Shown: piece by piece, positions 15,699 through 24,248 of the stretch
Layout: the number at the start of each line of letters is the position of its first letter
How positions within the stretch are numbered: position 1 is the stretch's first letter
Assembly (NCBI GenBank): GCA_020024325.1
Contig: JAHHTY010000009.1
Span: 1 to 45,669, forward strand
DNA: 45,669 nt
Source of the DNA: Negativibacillus sp.
GTDB lineage: Bacteria > Bacillota > Clostridia > Oscillospirales > Ruminococcaceae
Direction of reading: 5' to 3'
The notes under the pieces: model-generated
What the model saw: the letters and a program-made list of their open reading frames with translations, nothing else
The model's database searches: none
What the model was told of the DNA's origin: nothing
Program-made: the position numbers and the translations under genes

Positions 15699-15843
15699 AT
15701 TGTGCAGATTCAATACACCGTTTCTTTATACCGGACTTTACCGTTGGTTTGGGAATCGAACCCAATCTGCCAAAAATGGCTCGCGGACTTGTGGTACTAA
15801 AACCCATTACCGCCAGTGAGGAGTTACACCTCGCCCTGAAACA
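15687..15843 (-). promoter_or_regulatory. FMN riboswitch (RFN element) controlling ribU
   Basis: Read on the minus strand, the element starts TTTCAGGGCGAGGTG. It contains ACTGGCGGTAATGGG, AGTCCGCGAGCC, GGCAGATT, an AACGGTAAAGTCCGG block and a 3' closing strand TCGCCCTCTGAAA. These are the conserved FMN aptamer parts in the right order. FMN binding holds the aptamer so that flavin levels set whether the downstream terminator forms. The gene controlled is the flavin transporter. Confidence 0.96.
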
Positions 15844-15916
15844 GACTTTCTTTTGGTTATTATATTTTTGAAAAAAAGCAGGTGCAAAACGTTTTACAAA
15901 ATCTCTTTTCAAGCAC

Positions 15917-15945
15917 ATTATATACGAATGAAATGTATATGTCAA
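15917..15945 (-). promoter_or_regulatory. fully consensus sigma-A promoter for ribU
   Basis: On the minus strand: TTGACA (15945-15940), a 17-bp spacer and TATAAT (15922-15917). The expected start is near 15910, about 65 nt before the aptamer. Confidence 0.9.
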
Positions 15946-16027
15946 GTGTTTCTAAACAAAAAGTTTGTGAAAAATGCAACAAACCGATGTGCATTTAAGC
16001 TAAAAACGTCAATATAAAAGGACAAAA

Positions 16028-16573
16028 TCAACAAGAAAATGGAAAAAGTGTTGTGATATAAAATCCGGCTGCGGAAATTAGCAAAGCAAAAAGAAACCCT
16101 GCAATAATATCCTTGGGAAAATGAACTCCTGCGATGATTCGGGAAATTCCGGTAAGAACAGAAAGAATCAACACTAAAATTGAAAGCGAAAAAGGGAATA
16201 GATCCAAAAACGATAGATAGAACAACGCACAGGTGATAAGGAAAGCACTGGCAGTGTGACGGCTTGGAAAAGAACAGCCGTTTTTATGTAAGAGAACCGG
16301 AACAAACTGAAAGCATTCGTTTGGACGAGGGGCGTTTATTTTTTTACGAATAAGGGTAGTGAATATAAACCCTATTGCAGGAACAATCCAGAAAGAGAGA
16401 AGAGCAGGGCAGAACCCACGAAATAAAAAATAAGACAGCAAGCACAATGAAGCCATACCGTAAAGGAGAACAATCAGACAAGGGATAGTACGGCAGGTCG
16501 ATGCGATTATTTTTTGACGCAATGGGGTTTTGTGTGCCCAACGAGAAAGAGCTTGATATTGTTTCTGGTTCAT
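16028..16573 (-). CDS. PAP2-family membrane phosphatase
   Basis: This 181-residue protein with about five membrane helices carries all three phosphatase motifs: RKKINAPRP, CSFPSRHTASAF and SRIIAGVHFPKDIIAG. Relatives remove phosphate from undecaprenyl pyrophosphate or phosphatidic acid; the exact lipid is not visible. It is divergently arranged with dedA, with 50 bp between the start codons. Another lipid-linked protein on the other side of a shared promoter region is suggestive of membrane lipid recycling. Confidence 0.9.
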   Translation of the reverse strand: MNQKQYQALSRWAHKTPLRQKIIASTCRTIPCLIVLLYGMASLCLLSYFLFRGFCPALLSFWIVPAIGFIFTTLIRKKINAPRPNECFQFVPVLLHKNGCSFPSRHTASAFLITCALFYLSFLDLFPFSLSILVLILSVLTGISRIIAGVHFPKDIIAGFLFALLISAAGFYITTLFPFSC

Positions 16574-16623
16574 AAAACAGCCTCCGATAGCATAAGAATA
16601 GGGTGTGAAAGGATGGTGGAAAA

Positions 16624-17238
16624 ATGGAAGAATGGATTATACAAATGATGCAGTCGATGGGGGAATGGGGAAGTATAGGGATTTTGCTGTTAATGGCAGC
16701 AGAAAATGTTTTTCCTCCGATTCCCTCAGAGGTCGTTTTGACCTGTGCAGGATTTTTAACAACTTGTACAGTACTGACAAAACCGCAGGCGATTTTGTTT
16801 GCAACACTGGGTTCAATGTTGGGAGCAGTGATTTTATATGGTTTTGGTCGATTGCTGCCTGTGGAAAAGATGCAGAAAATTGGATTTGAGCGAGAAGAAA
16901 TAGAGCAAGCGATGGATTGGTTTAACCGAAAAGGCAAAACAGCGGTTTTGTTTTGCCGATGTGTGCCAATGGTAAGAAGCCTGATTTCTATTCCGGCAGG
17001 CGCAGCACATATGCCGATGCTGCCTTTTTTAATTTTAAGCAGTATCGGGACACTGGTATGGGATACAGTTCTTATTTTTTTAGGAGCAGCAGCCGGGAAT
17101 TCATGGCATACAGTAGCACAAAAATTTCATTATGAAAGTGCGGTTGGATTGTTGGTTATTTTTTCCTTTGCGGTAACATTATTGCCATTATACTATTGGA
17201 AACGCAGAAAGAAAAGAGAGAGAATGAAAACTTCTTGA
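16624..17238 (+). CDS. DedA family (VTT domain) membrane protein
   Basis: This 204-residue protein has the DedA pattern. An N-terminal re-entrant segment reads AAENVFPPIPSEVV, a GRLLPVEK segment follows, and then the FCRCVPMVRSLISIPAGAAHM motif with its conserved Arg residues. DedA proteins are lipid flippases or scramblases; some members carry undecaprenyl phosphate. The divergent neighbour is a PAP2 phosphatase that could act on the same carrier, which fits but is not proof. GGATGG before the ATG supports this start. A weak terminator follows. Confidence 0.9.
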   Translation: MEEWIIQMMQSMGEWGSIGILLLMAAENVFPPIPSEVVLTCAGFLTTCTVLTKPQAILFATLGSMLGAVILYGFGRLLPVEKMQKIGFEREEIEQAMDWFNRKGKTAVLFCRCVPMVRSLISIPAGAAHMPMLPFLILSSIGTLVWDTVLIFLGAAAGNSWHTVAQKFHYESAVGLLVIFSFAVTLLPLYYWKRRKKRERMKTS

Positions 17239-17240
17239 GA

Positions 17241-17299
17241 AAAAATCACCCATTTGTGAAGCAGCGTAACAAACTGAGTAGCAAAGAGGGTGTTTTTCT
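17241..17299 (+). terminator. possible terminator after dedA
   Basis: CACCC near 17247-17251 can pair with GGGTG near 17288-17292 around a long imperfect arm, with flanking A and T runs. The loop is large and the stem weak. Confidence 0.4.
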
Positions 17300-17316
17300 T
17301 TGTGCAAAACGTACAT

Positions 17317-17350
17317 TTAACTTTTTAGAACAGGAGTGTTGAAAAGTTAA
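17317..17350. other. inverted repeat upstream of recA
   Basis: TTAACTTTT (17317-17325) and AAAAGTTAA (17342-17350) form a 9-bp perfect inverted repeat with an inner AACA/TGTT pair. It is about 115 bp upstream of the recA -35. It is not the GAAC-N4-GTTC LexA box known from Bacillus. Function unknown. Confidence 0.35.
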
Positions 17351-17464
17351 TTTGCAAATAGGTTAAGCAGAAGATCAGGGAGGTAAAAAGGCAGCATATG
17401 GAATAATTTGTAGGGAATAAACTAGATTAAAGGAATCTCTTTTACAGAAAGAAAAACAGGTGCG

Positions 17465-17493
17465 TTGATTTTTTTAGGGCTATATAATATAAT
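17465..17493 (+). promoter_or_regulatory. sigma-A promoter of recA
   Basis: TTGATT (17465-17470), a 17-bp spacer and TATAAT (17488-17493). It gives an untranslated leader of about 180 nt with a small hairpin near 17525 (GGTCGG/CCGATT). No other gene is seen in 17239-17679. Confidence 0.65.
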
Positions 17494-17679
17494 AAATAAG
17501 GTACTCCTGAAATAAAAAAGAAGGTCGGAAACCCGATTAAAATATCCTCTAATCAAGATAAAAGCAAAAGGAATACTCCGATTTTCTTCAATATCTACAC
17601 CAATAAGTTCGTTAAAAAATCCATAGTATGGTTTTGATAAAAAACAAAATCATCCCCTCTGAAAGGAGCATGATACAAT

Positions 17680-18867
17680 ATGGCAGAATCAGAAAAAGAA
17701 AAAGCGTTGCAAACGGCACTTGCACAGATTGAAAAGCAATTTGGTAAAGGTGCGGTAATGAAACTGGGTCAAAATTCTTCTTTGAATGTAGAAGCGATTC
17801 CAACAGGTTCTCTTTCCTTGGATATTGCTTTGGGAATCGGCGGTGTTCCGAGAGGAAGAATCATTGAAATTTACGGACCGGAAAGTTCCGGTAAAACGAC
17901 CGTTGCACTGCACATTGTGGCAGAGGCACAGAAGATGGGCGGAGAAGCGGTATTCATTGACGTAGAGCACGCTTTAGACCCTGTTTATGCACAGGCTTTG
18001 GGCGTAGATATCGACTCTCTGCTGGTTTCTCAGCCGGATACCGGTGAGCAGGCACTGGAAATTTGTGAAGCGTTGGTGCGCTCCGGAGCTATTGATGTTG
18101 TGGTTGTTGACTCGGTGGCTGCAATGACAACAAAAGCAGAAATTGAAGGCGAGATGGGAGATTCTTTTGTGGGTCTTCAGGCAAGATTGATGTCCCAGGC
18201 ATTGAGAAAACTGACCGGCGCTATCTCCAAATCCAATGCAGTATGTATCTTTATCAACCAGCTGCGTGAAAAAATCGGCGTTATGTACGGCAACCCGGAA
18301 ACCACTCCCGGTGGACGTGCGCTGAAATTCTATTCCTCTGTTCGTTTGGATATTCGTAAAAAAGACCCGATTAAAGAGGGCAGCGACGTAATCGGAAACC
18401 TGACTAAAGTGAAGGTAGTAAAGAACAAGGTAGCTCCTCCGTTTAGAGAAGCTGAATTTGATATTATGTACGGCGAAGGCATCTCCCGAGAGGGTGAGGT
18501 TATCGACCTTGCAGTTAAACTGGATATTCTGAAAAAATCCGGTTCCTGGTACAGCTATCAGGACAACAGAATCGGACAGGGACGAGATAAGGTAAAACAG
18601 TATCTGAAGGACAATCCGGAGTTCTGCGAAGAGATTGCTCAGAAGGTAATGGAACAAAAAGATAAGCTGCTTGCAATGTCTAAAGGTTCAAAGAAAAAAG
18701 CTAAGGATGAAAGCACAGAAGAAACCACAGCACCAAAAGCAGCTCCAGAACAGGCAAATGAAGAAATTCCTGTACAGGCTGACCCGATTGCAGAGATGGA
18801 GGAGGATTTTGGTACACCAAAAACTTCTTCCAGCAAGCTGATTGATATTGAGGCAGACGATAAATAA
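17680..18867 (+). CDS. recA: RecA recombinase with long charged C-terminal tail
   Basis: RecA forms filaments on single-stranded DNA, drives strand exchange and triggers LexA self-cleavage. The 395-residue protein carries the Walker A motif GPESSGKT (66-73), the Walker B strand VVVVDSVAAM and the INQLREKIGVMYGNPETTPG loop L2. The core ends at about residue 330. A further 65-70 residues of Lys- then Glu/Ala/Pro-rich sequence make it longer than the usual 340-360. AAAGGAG precedes the ATG. recX follows with a one-base overlap (TAATG). Confidence 0.98.
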   Translation: MAESEKEKALQTALAQIEKQFGKGAVMKLGQNSSLNVEAIPTGSLSLDIALGIGGVPRGRIIEIYGPESSGKTTVALHIVAEAQKMGGEAVFIDVEHALDPVYAQALGVDIDSLLVSQPDTGEQALEICEALVRSGAIDVVVVDSVAAMTTKAEIEGEMGDSFVGLQARLMSQALRKLTGAISKSNAVCIFINQLREKIGVMYGNPETTPGGRALKFYSSVRLDIRKKDPIKEGSDVIGNLTKVKVVKNKVAPPFREAEFDIMYGEGISREGEVIDLAVKLDILKKSGSWYSYQDNRIGQGRDKVKQYLKDNPEFCEEIAQKVMEQKDKLLAMSKGSKKKAKDESTEETTAPKAAPEQANEEIPVQADPIAEMEEDFGTPKTSSSKLIDIEADDK

Positions 18868-19697
18868 TGGATACTTTGTATCAACAGACGACGGCAAAAA
18901 CAATTACCCGTTTGCAGGAAACCAAAAGAGGAAGAATCTCAATTTTTTTTGATGATGAATTTGCTTTTTCCGTAGACGAAGAAACCTTTGTACGCTATCA
19001 ATTAAAGGTGGGGCAGCGATACAGTGAGCAGGAGTATGAACAGTTGTATCGTGAAACACAGTATATGCGGGCAAAGGAAAAGGCATTTGTTTTGCTTTCG
19101 GCAAAATCTTATACCCGAAAAATGTTGAGTGAACGCTTACAGCGAGATTTTGATGAAGACAGTGTGCAGGAGGTTTTGGATCGTTTAGAGGAGCTTGGAC
19201 TGCTCAATGATGCAGACTATGCGTTATGCTGTGCAAAAGACCTTGTCGGATTAAAGCATTATTCTTTATCCCGAGTCCGTCAGGAACTTGCACATCGGGG
19301 CATTTCTCAAAATGAGATTGAGGACACACTGACATCTTTTGAGGAATATGATGAATCGCAGGCAATCAGGGCTATTTTAGAAAAAAAATATAGCACCGGA
19401 CTTCAAAATGAAAAAGGTAGAAGGAAAGCGTTTAATGCTTTATTGCGTTTAGGGTATGATATGGGGGATATTCGCTGTGAAATGGAAAAACTGCTAGAAG
19501 ATCTCCCGGAAGAAGAAACAAAAAAAGAACAGGAAGAAACAGACCCCGATGAAGAGATTCGTGCCTTGCTGATGAAAAAATATCAAAATGCTTTGGGAGA
19601 GCAAAAAGGCATTGACCGTGCAATTCGGGGGCTTATACGACGCGGATACCATTATAGTGATATCCGCCGAGTTCTGGATGATTTGATGGAAGAATAA
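18867..19697 (+). CDS. recX: RecX family regulator of RecA
   Basis: This 276-residue protein is made of three-helix repeats, such as RKMLSERLQRDFDEDSVQEVLDRLEELGLLNDADYA. An N-terminal strand pair (FFDDEFAFSVDEETF) precedes them. RecX modulates RecA filaments. It is longer than most RecX proteins. A Glu-rich linker (EEETKKEQEETDPDEE, about residues 212-227) joins an extra repeat pair at the end. Translational coupling to recA supports the assignment. Confidence 0.9.
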   Translation: MDTLYQQTTAKTITRLQETKRGRISIFFDDEFAFSVDEETFVRYQLKVGQRYSEQEYEQLYRETQYMRAKEKAFVLLSAKSYTRKMLSERLQRDFDEDSVQEVLDRLEELGLLNDADYALCCAKDLVGLKHYSLSRVRQELAHRGISQNEIEDTLTSFEEYDESQAIRAILEKKYSTGLQNEKGRRKAFNALLRLGYDMGDIRCEMEKLLEDLPEEETKKEQEETDPDEEIRALLMKKYQNALGEQKGIDRAIRGLIRRGYHYSDIRRVLDDLMEE

Positions 19698-19748
19698 AAA
19701 GACAGCTCTTTCATATAAAGAGCAGTTTGGGTAAGGAAGGAAGAAATT

Positions 19749-21092
19749 ATGGCGGTAAAAGTAGGAATGGTGTCTCTTGGCTGTTCCAAAAATCAGGTGG
19801 ATTCCGAGGTTTTGCTGGCATTGATGGTAAACAATGGTTATGAACTGTGTGCAGATGCACAGGAATGTGATGTTGTTATCATTAACACTTGCGGTTTTAT
19901 TGAAGATGCAAAAAAGGAATCGATTGAAACAATTTTTGAGTTTGCACAGCTTAAAAAACAGGGCAAAGTAAAGGTGCTGGTTGTAACAGGCTGTCTTGCA
20001 GAGCGATACCGCGAGGAGCTGGCTTTGGAAATTCCGGAAGCAGATGTTGTTTTGGGCATCGGCAAAAACAAGGATATTGCAAAAGCCGTGAAAGAAGCTT
20101 TGGATGGACAGAGAGTTACTGCTTTTGGAGATAAAGCAGATTTGCCGCTCAACGGTGACCGTGTATTGAGTACAGCAAAATATTCTGCATACTTAAAAAT
20201 TGCAGAAGGCTGCGACAACAAGTGCAGCTACTGTGCAATTCCTCTGATTCGAGGTGGATTCCGTTCCAGAAAGATGGAAGACATTTTGGAAGAAGCAAGA
20301 GGATTAGCAGCAAGCGGTGTAAAGGAATTAAATCTGGTTGCACAGGATACCACAAAATATGGAAAAGATATTTATGGAGAATATTCCTTAGATAAGCTTT
20401 TGACCGAACTGTGCAAGATTGATGGCTTCCACTGGATTCGTATTTTGTACGGATATCCGGATAGAGTGACCGACAGCTTGCTGGAAGTGATGGCAAAAGA
20501 GCCTAAGGTGGTAAAATACATCGACCTGCCGCTTCAGCACGCAAATGAAAAAGTGTTGCGTGAGATGAACCGAAACGGCAGCTTTGAGTCGCTGTGTGCT
20601 TTGATGCAAAGAATCCGAGAGAAAGTTCCGGGGGTTGTTCTGAGAACGACCTTTATTGCAGGATTCCCGGGGGAAACAGAGGAAGAGTTTGCACAACTGT
20701 GTGAGTTTGTCCGCAAGGTTCGCTTTGAGCGTATGGGCTGCTTTGCTTACTCTACCGAGGAGGATACTCCGGCAGGAGAACGAGAAGACCAGATTGATGA
20801 GCAGGTGAGAATGCACCGTGCAGATTTAATTATGGAAGAACAGATGGATATTGCATTTGAGCTGGGCAAATCTTTAGTAGGCAAAAAACTGGAAGTCTTG
20901 GTGGAAGGCTATGACGACGATCAGCAGATGTATGTTGGAAGAAGTTATATGGACGCACCGGACATTGATACAAAAACCAGTTTTGTGACCGAGCGTGAAG
21001 ATGTAATGCCGGGTGACTTTGTATGGGTAGAGGTTCTGGATTCTGTCGGCTATGACCTGATTGGCAGAGAAATTGAGCCGGACGCCCTGTAA
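19749..21092 (+). CDS. rimO: ribosomal protein S12 methylthiotransferase RimO
   Basis: RimO adds a methylthio group to a conserved aspartate of ribosomal protein S12. The 447-residue protein has three domains. The N-terminal methylthiotransferase domain has cluster cysteines C12, C48 and C82 (SLGCSKNQVDSE, NTCGF, TGCLAE). The radical-SAM domain has C155xxxC159xxC162 (EGCDNKCSYCAIP). A TRAM domain follows from about residue 380. SLGCSKNQVDSE distinguishes RimO from MiaB. GAAGGAAG precedes the ATG. The target, S12, is encoded at 40992 and keeps the GGRVKDLPGVRYH site. Confidence 0.96.
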   Translation: MAVKVGMVSLGCSKNQVDSEVLLALMVNNGYELCADAQECDVVIINTCGFIEDAKKESIETIFEFAQLKKQGKVKVLVVTGCLAERYREELALEIPEADVVLGIGKNKDIAKAVKEALDGQRVTAFGDKADLPLNGDRVLSTAKYSAYLKIAEGCDNKCSYCAIPLIRGGFRSRKMEDILEEARGLAASGVKELNLVAQDTTKYGKDIYGEYSLDKLLTELCKIDGFHWIRILYGYPDRVTDSLLEVMAKEPKVVKYIDLPLQHANEKVLREMNRNGSFESLCALMQRIREKVPGVVLRTTFIAGFPGETEEEFAQLCEFVRKVRFERMGCFAYSTEEDTPAGEREDQIDEQVRMHRADLIMEEQMDIAFELGKSLVGKKLEVLVEGYDDDQQMYVGRSYMDAPDIDTKTSFVTEREDVMPGDFVWVEVLDSVGYDLIGREIEPDAL

Positions 21093-21163
21093 AGCAAAAA
21101 TCTGATAACTGTTTTGATACAGTTATAGATAAACTCAAAAATCGACCTAAAGAAGGATTTAAC

Positions 21164-21730
21164 ATGAATTTACCAAACAAACTGACGATGCTGAGGATTG
21201 TGATGATACCATTTTTCATGTTGTTTATTGAGCTGGAAAATGTTCAAAACCATATTTTGTGGGCATTTATCATCTTTGTTTTGGCATCGTTGACCGATTT
21301 GATTGACGGAAAAATTGCAAGAAAATATAATCTTATTACCGATTTTGGAAAGTTTATGGACCCACTTGCAGATAAAATTTTGGTGACTTCGGCACTGGTT
21401 TATTTTATCCCGATGGGACTTGCACCGGCATGGGTAGTTATTTTAATTTTGGCAAGAGAGTTTTTAGTGACCTCGCTGCGTCTGATTGCTTCAGGCAAAG
21501 GAATTGTAATTGCAGCAGACAAATGGGGTAAATATAAAACAGCAATTACCATGATTTGGATTTGCTATGCGTTGCTGGTACAGAATTTCTATCCGATGAT
21601 GTCGGTAGATGTGGGTGCAATCTTTGCGTTTATCCACATCCTGCTGATGATTTTGTCGCTTGCACTCACCTTGATTTCCGGTATAAATTATGTGTGGAAA
21701 AACAAAGAACTGATTTCGCAGGCAAAATAA
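21164..21730 (+). CDS. pgsA: CDP-diacylglycerol-glycerol-3-phosphate 3-phosphatidyltransferase
   Basis: PgsA makes phosphatidylglycerophosphate, the committed step to phosphatidylglycerol, which is also the lipid donor for Lgt. The 188-residue protein has the full CDP-alcohol phosphotransferase motif at residues 45-70: D45xxD48G49xxAR53, G62, D66 and D70. It starts MNLPNKLTMLRI, as PgsA proteins do, and has several membrane segments. AAGGA precedes the ATG. A small hairpin (21106-21127) lies between it and rimO; the rimO-pgsA order is common in Firmicutes. Confidence 0.96.
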   Translation: MNLPNKLTMLRIVMIPFFMLFIELENVQNHILWAFIIFVLASLTDLIDGKIARKYNLITDFGKFMDPLADKILVTSALVYFIPMGLAPAWVVILILAREFLVTSLRLIASGKGIVIAADKWGKYKTAITMIWICYALLVQNFYPMMSVDVGAIFAFIHILLMILSLALTLISGINYVWKNKELISQAK

Positions 21731-21746
21731 TCAAAAAATTTACTAC

Positions 21747-21775
21747 TTGCAATTCTTAAAAAAATATGGTACTCT
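21747..21775 (+). promoter_or_regulatory. promoter of the cysS T-box transcript
   Basis: TTGCAA (21747-21752), a 17-bp spacer and TACTCT (21770-21775), just before the T-box leader. Confidence 0.6.
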
Positions 21776-21784
21776 GATAGAAAA

Positions 21785-22045
21785 TCTGAATAATATAAAT
21801 GCAATGATACAGGAAAAGTAGGAAAAACTTTCGCCAACAGAGAGGTCGGGAAAGGTGAGAGCCGATTGGGAAAAGATGTTTTTTTGAATGCACCTGTCAG
21901 CAGGTTTTTGGAACGCAGTATTTTACTGCAAGTATAAAGACACGCAGCCCTGCGTTATGGGGATTTGAGCGATAAATCTGAAGTGGAACCGCGGAATTTT
22001 TTAGCCGCCTTCATCTGTAATTTTACAGATGAAGGCGGCTTTTTG
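21785..22045 (+). promoter_or_regulatory. T-box leader, cysteine specifier, controlling cysS
   Basis: The leader has the stem I features AGAGAGGTCGGG and GGTGAGAGCC. A specifier region GAATGCACC gives UGC (21889-21891), a cysteine codon. The T-box sequence AAGTGGAACCGCGG is at 21981-21994. A very strong terminator (22003-22020 pairing with 22023-22040, then T's) follows. Uncharged tRNA-Cys would pair with UGC and the T-box bulge and block the terminator. The downstream gene is cysS, matching the specifier. Confidence 0.95.
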
Positions 22046-22089
22046 TTTTTAAAAATGGAATGACAGTAACCCGAAAGGAGATTTTTTCG

Positions 22090-23493
22090 ATGAAAATATT
22101 TAATACATTAACAAGGGAAAAAGAAGAGTTTGTTCCAATTGAACCGGGCAAGGTAAAAATGTATGCCTGCGGACCGACGGTATATAACTTTATCCATATC
22201 GGTAATGCCCGCCCAATCTGTGTATTTGACACAATGAGAAGATACCTGGAGTTTAAAGGGTATGAGGTTACTTTTGTTCAAAACTTTACCGACATTGATG
22301 ACAAGATCATTAAAAAGGCAAACGAGGAAGGGGTAAGCTCAAAAGAGATTGCCGAGCGTTATATCAATGAATATCTGACCGACACGAAAGGGTTAGGAAT
22401 TAAAGAAGCAACCATTCATCCAAGAGCAACCGAAACGATGGATGAAATCAAAAATATTGTAGAAAATCTTGAGGATAAAGGCTATGCCTATGAAGCAAAC
22501 GGAGATGTTTTGTTCCGTACCAGAAAATGTGACGAATATGGCAAGCTGTCCCACCAGCCGCTGGAAGAACTGGAGAGCGGTGCAAGAATCAGTGTTGGAG
22601 AACACAAAGAAGATCCTTTGGATTTTGTGCTTTGGAAATCGGCAAAACCGGGAGAACCAAGCTGGTCTTCCCGCTGGGGTGAAGGTCGTCCGGGATGGCA
22701 CATTGAATGTACTGCGATGATTCATAAACATCTGGGTCAGACGATTGACATTCATTGCGGTGGTCAGGACTTGATTTTCCCACACCACGAAAACGAGATT
22801 GCACAGTCCGAATGCTGCACAGGAAAAGAATATGCTCACTACTGGATGCACAACGGATACATCAATGTAGACAATAAAAAAATGAGCAAATCTTTGGGTA
22901 ACTTCTTCACTGTTCGTGAGGTAGCGGAGAAATATGGCTATGAGCCAATTAAATATATGATGCTGTCTGCCCATTACAGAAGCCCAATCAATTATAATCT
23001 CACAATTATCGAGCAATGCAAAGCAGCATTAGAGCGTCTGCACAACTGCCGTGATAATCTGGATTTTGCACTGAAAAACGCACTGCCGCAGACAACCGAT
23101 GATGCAGCAGATGAAGAATTTAAAAAACAGGTTGATGCACGAAAAGCTCAGTTTATCGAGGCGATGGACGATGACCTGAACACTGCTGACGGAATTGCAG
23201 CATTATTTGATTTAGTACGCGATATCAATACTTTTATTGCTGTTCCAAGGGCAAAAGAGGCACTCGAATATGCAAGCAAAATGTTTGACAGCTTGACCGA
23301 TGTTCTGGGCCTTTTATATGACCGCAAAGAAGATAATCTTGATGCTGAAATCGAAGCACTGATTGAGCAACGTCAGCAGGCAAGAAAAGAGAAAAACTTT
23401 GCACTGGCAGATAAGATTCGTGATGACTTGAAAGCTCGCGGCATTGTATTGCTGGATACCCCACAAGGTGTAAAGTGGAAGATGGAAAACTAA
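22090..23493 (+). CDS. cysS: cysteinyl-tRNA synthetase
   Basis: This class I synthetase charges tRNA-Cys and is 467 residues long from the chosen start. C27 (YACGPTVYN) is the first zinc ligand. The HIGH-type motif is H36-I-G-N, followed by the WHIECTAM and GGQDLIFPHHENEIAQSE zinc/active-site blocks and KMSKS. The C-terminal helical anticodon-binding part ends RGIVLLDTPQGVKWK. AAAGGAG lies upstream of 22090; an in-frame ATG at 22060 precedes that site and is rejected. The gene is controlled by the T-box just upstream and closed by a terminator. Confidence 0.97.
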   Translation: MKIFNTLTREKEEFVPIEPGKVKMYACGPTVYNFIHIGNARPICVFDTMRRYLEFKGYEVTFVQNFTDIDDKIIKKANEEGVSSKEIAERYINEYLTDTKGLGIKEATIHPRATETMDEIKNIVENLEDKGYAYEANGDVLFRTRKCDEYGKLSHQPLEELESGARISVGEHKEDPLDFVLWKSAKPGEPSWSSRWGEGRPGWHIECTAMIHKHLGQTIDIHCGGQDLIFPHHENEIAQSECCTGKEYAHYWMHNGYINVDNKKMSKSLGNFFTVREVAEKYGYEPIKYMMLSAHYRSPINYNLTIIEQCKAALERLHNCRDNLDFALKNALPQTTDDAADEEFKKQVDARKAQFIEAMDDDLNTADGIAALFDLVRDINTFIAVPRAKEALEYASKMFDSLTDVLGLLYDRKEDNLDAEIEALIEQRQQARKEKNFALADKIRDDLKARGIVLLDTPQGVKWKMEN

Positions 23494-23501
23494 ATAAACA
23501 G

Positions 23502-23537
23502 AAAAAGGAACCGAGTTTATTATCGGTTCCTTTTTGC
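23502..23537 (+). terminator. intrinsic terminator of cysS
   Basis: A 13-bp perfect stem (23502-23514 with 23523-23535) containing GGAACCGA/TCGGTTCC, with the T run forming part of the right arm. Confidence 0.9.
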
Positions 23538-23571
23538 ATAGAAAGATTTGTATGTGGTTTACAAACAAGTA

Positions 23572-23601
23572 TTGCAATATGACCGTTACCTGCGTTATAC
23601 T
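23572..23601 (+). promoter_or_regulatory. sigma-A promoter of the GNAT-map pair
   Basis: TTGCAA (23572-23577), an 18-bp spacer and TATACT (23596-23601). Confidence 0.6.
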
Positions 23602-23714
23602 AGAAGAAAATCCACTGCTTTAGATATTTTATCCTTAAAAAAGAAACCTTAGATTATAAGATCAAATGCTTGCTTATATTTAGGTGTGAGATGATAATGA
23701 AAGAGGGAAAAACT

Positions 23715-24248
23715 ATGGAACAGATGGAAACAAAACGACTTGTTTTAAGAAAACCTTGTGCAGATGATGCAGAAAGTATTATGAAAATTCGTAACAGTGA
23801 GTTTGTTTTACAATATAATGCCATAGTCCCATATTCATTGGAAAAAACGGCGCAGCAACTGGAAAGAGATAAAGAATCTATGTTGATTTTGGAAAAGAAA
23901 GAGGATGGCAGTGTGATTGGCGCAGCCTTTATATTGGAAGATGATTTGCGATATAAAGTGAATGCCTATACACTTTCCTATTATCTTGCACAAGAGGAAA
24001 GCCGTAAAGGATATATGAGCGAGGCGATTTCTGCTATAATCAAATGGATATTTGCACATGGAGCAGAGGTGATTTCCGCTCGCAGTTTTTCGGAAAATAC
24101 GGCTTCCAAAGCACTTTTAGAAAAGTTAGGATTTGTGCGTGAGGGCTGTTTGAGAAAAGCGGTTCGGGGTTACCGCGATGTTTTATATGACGATTATTTA
24201 TATTCAATGATAAAAGAAGAACATACAGGGAGGTATGAAAATGTCTGA
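23715..24248 (+). CDS. GNAT-family N-acetyltransferase, RimJ/RimL type
   Basis: About 177 residues with the RimJ/RimL pattern: ETKRLVLRKPCADDAESI at the start, YYLAQEESRKGYMSEAI as the acetyl-CoA-binding segment, and the closing ENTASKALLEKLGFVREG motif. These enzymes acetylate protein N-termini or small molecules; the substrate is unknown. The start at 23715 is chosen because GAGGG lies seven bases upstream; in-frame starts at 23670 (TTG) and 23697 are less well placed. The end overlaps map by eight bases, so the two are expressed together. Confidence 0.85.
   Translation: MEQMETKRLVLRKPCADDAESIMKIRNSEFVLQYNAIVPYSLEKTAQQLERDKESMLILEKKEDGSVIGAAFILEDDLRYKVNAYTLSYYLAQEESRKGYMSEAISAIIKWIFAHGAEVISARSFSENTASKALLEKLGFVREGCLRKAVRGYRDVLYDDYLYSMIKEEHTGRYENV

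Noticed and set aside
17239..17679. A LexA (SOS) box upstream of recA
   Set aside because: No GAAC-N4-GTTC site is present. A GAAC near 17328 lacks the matching half. A different LexA motif cannot be excluded.
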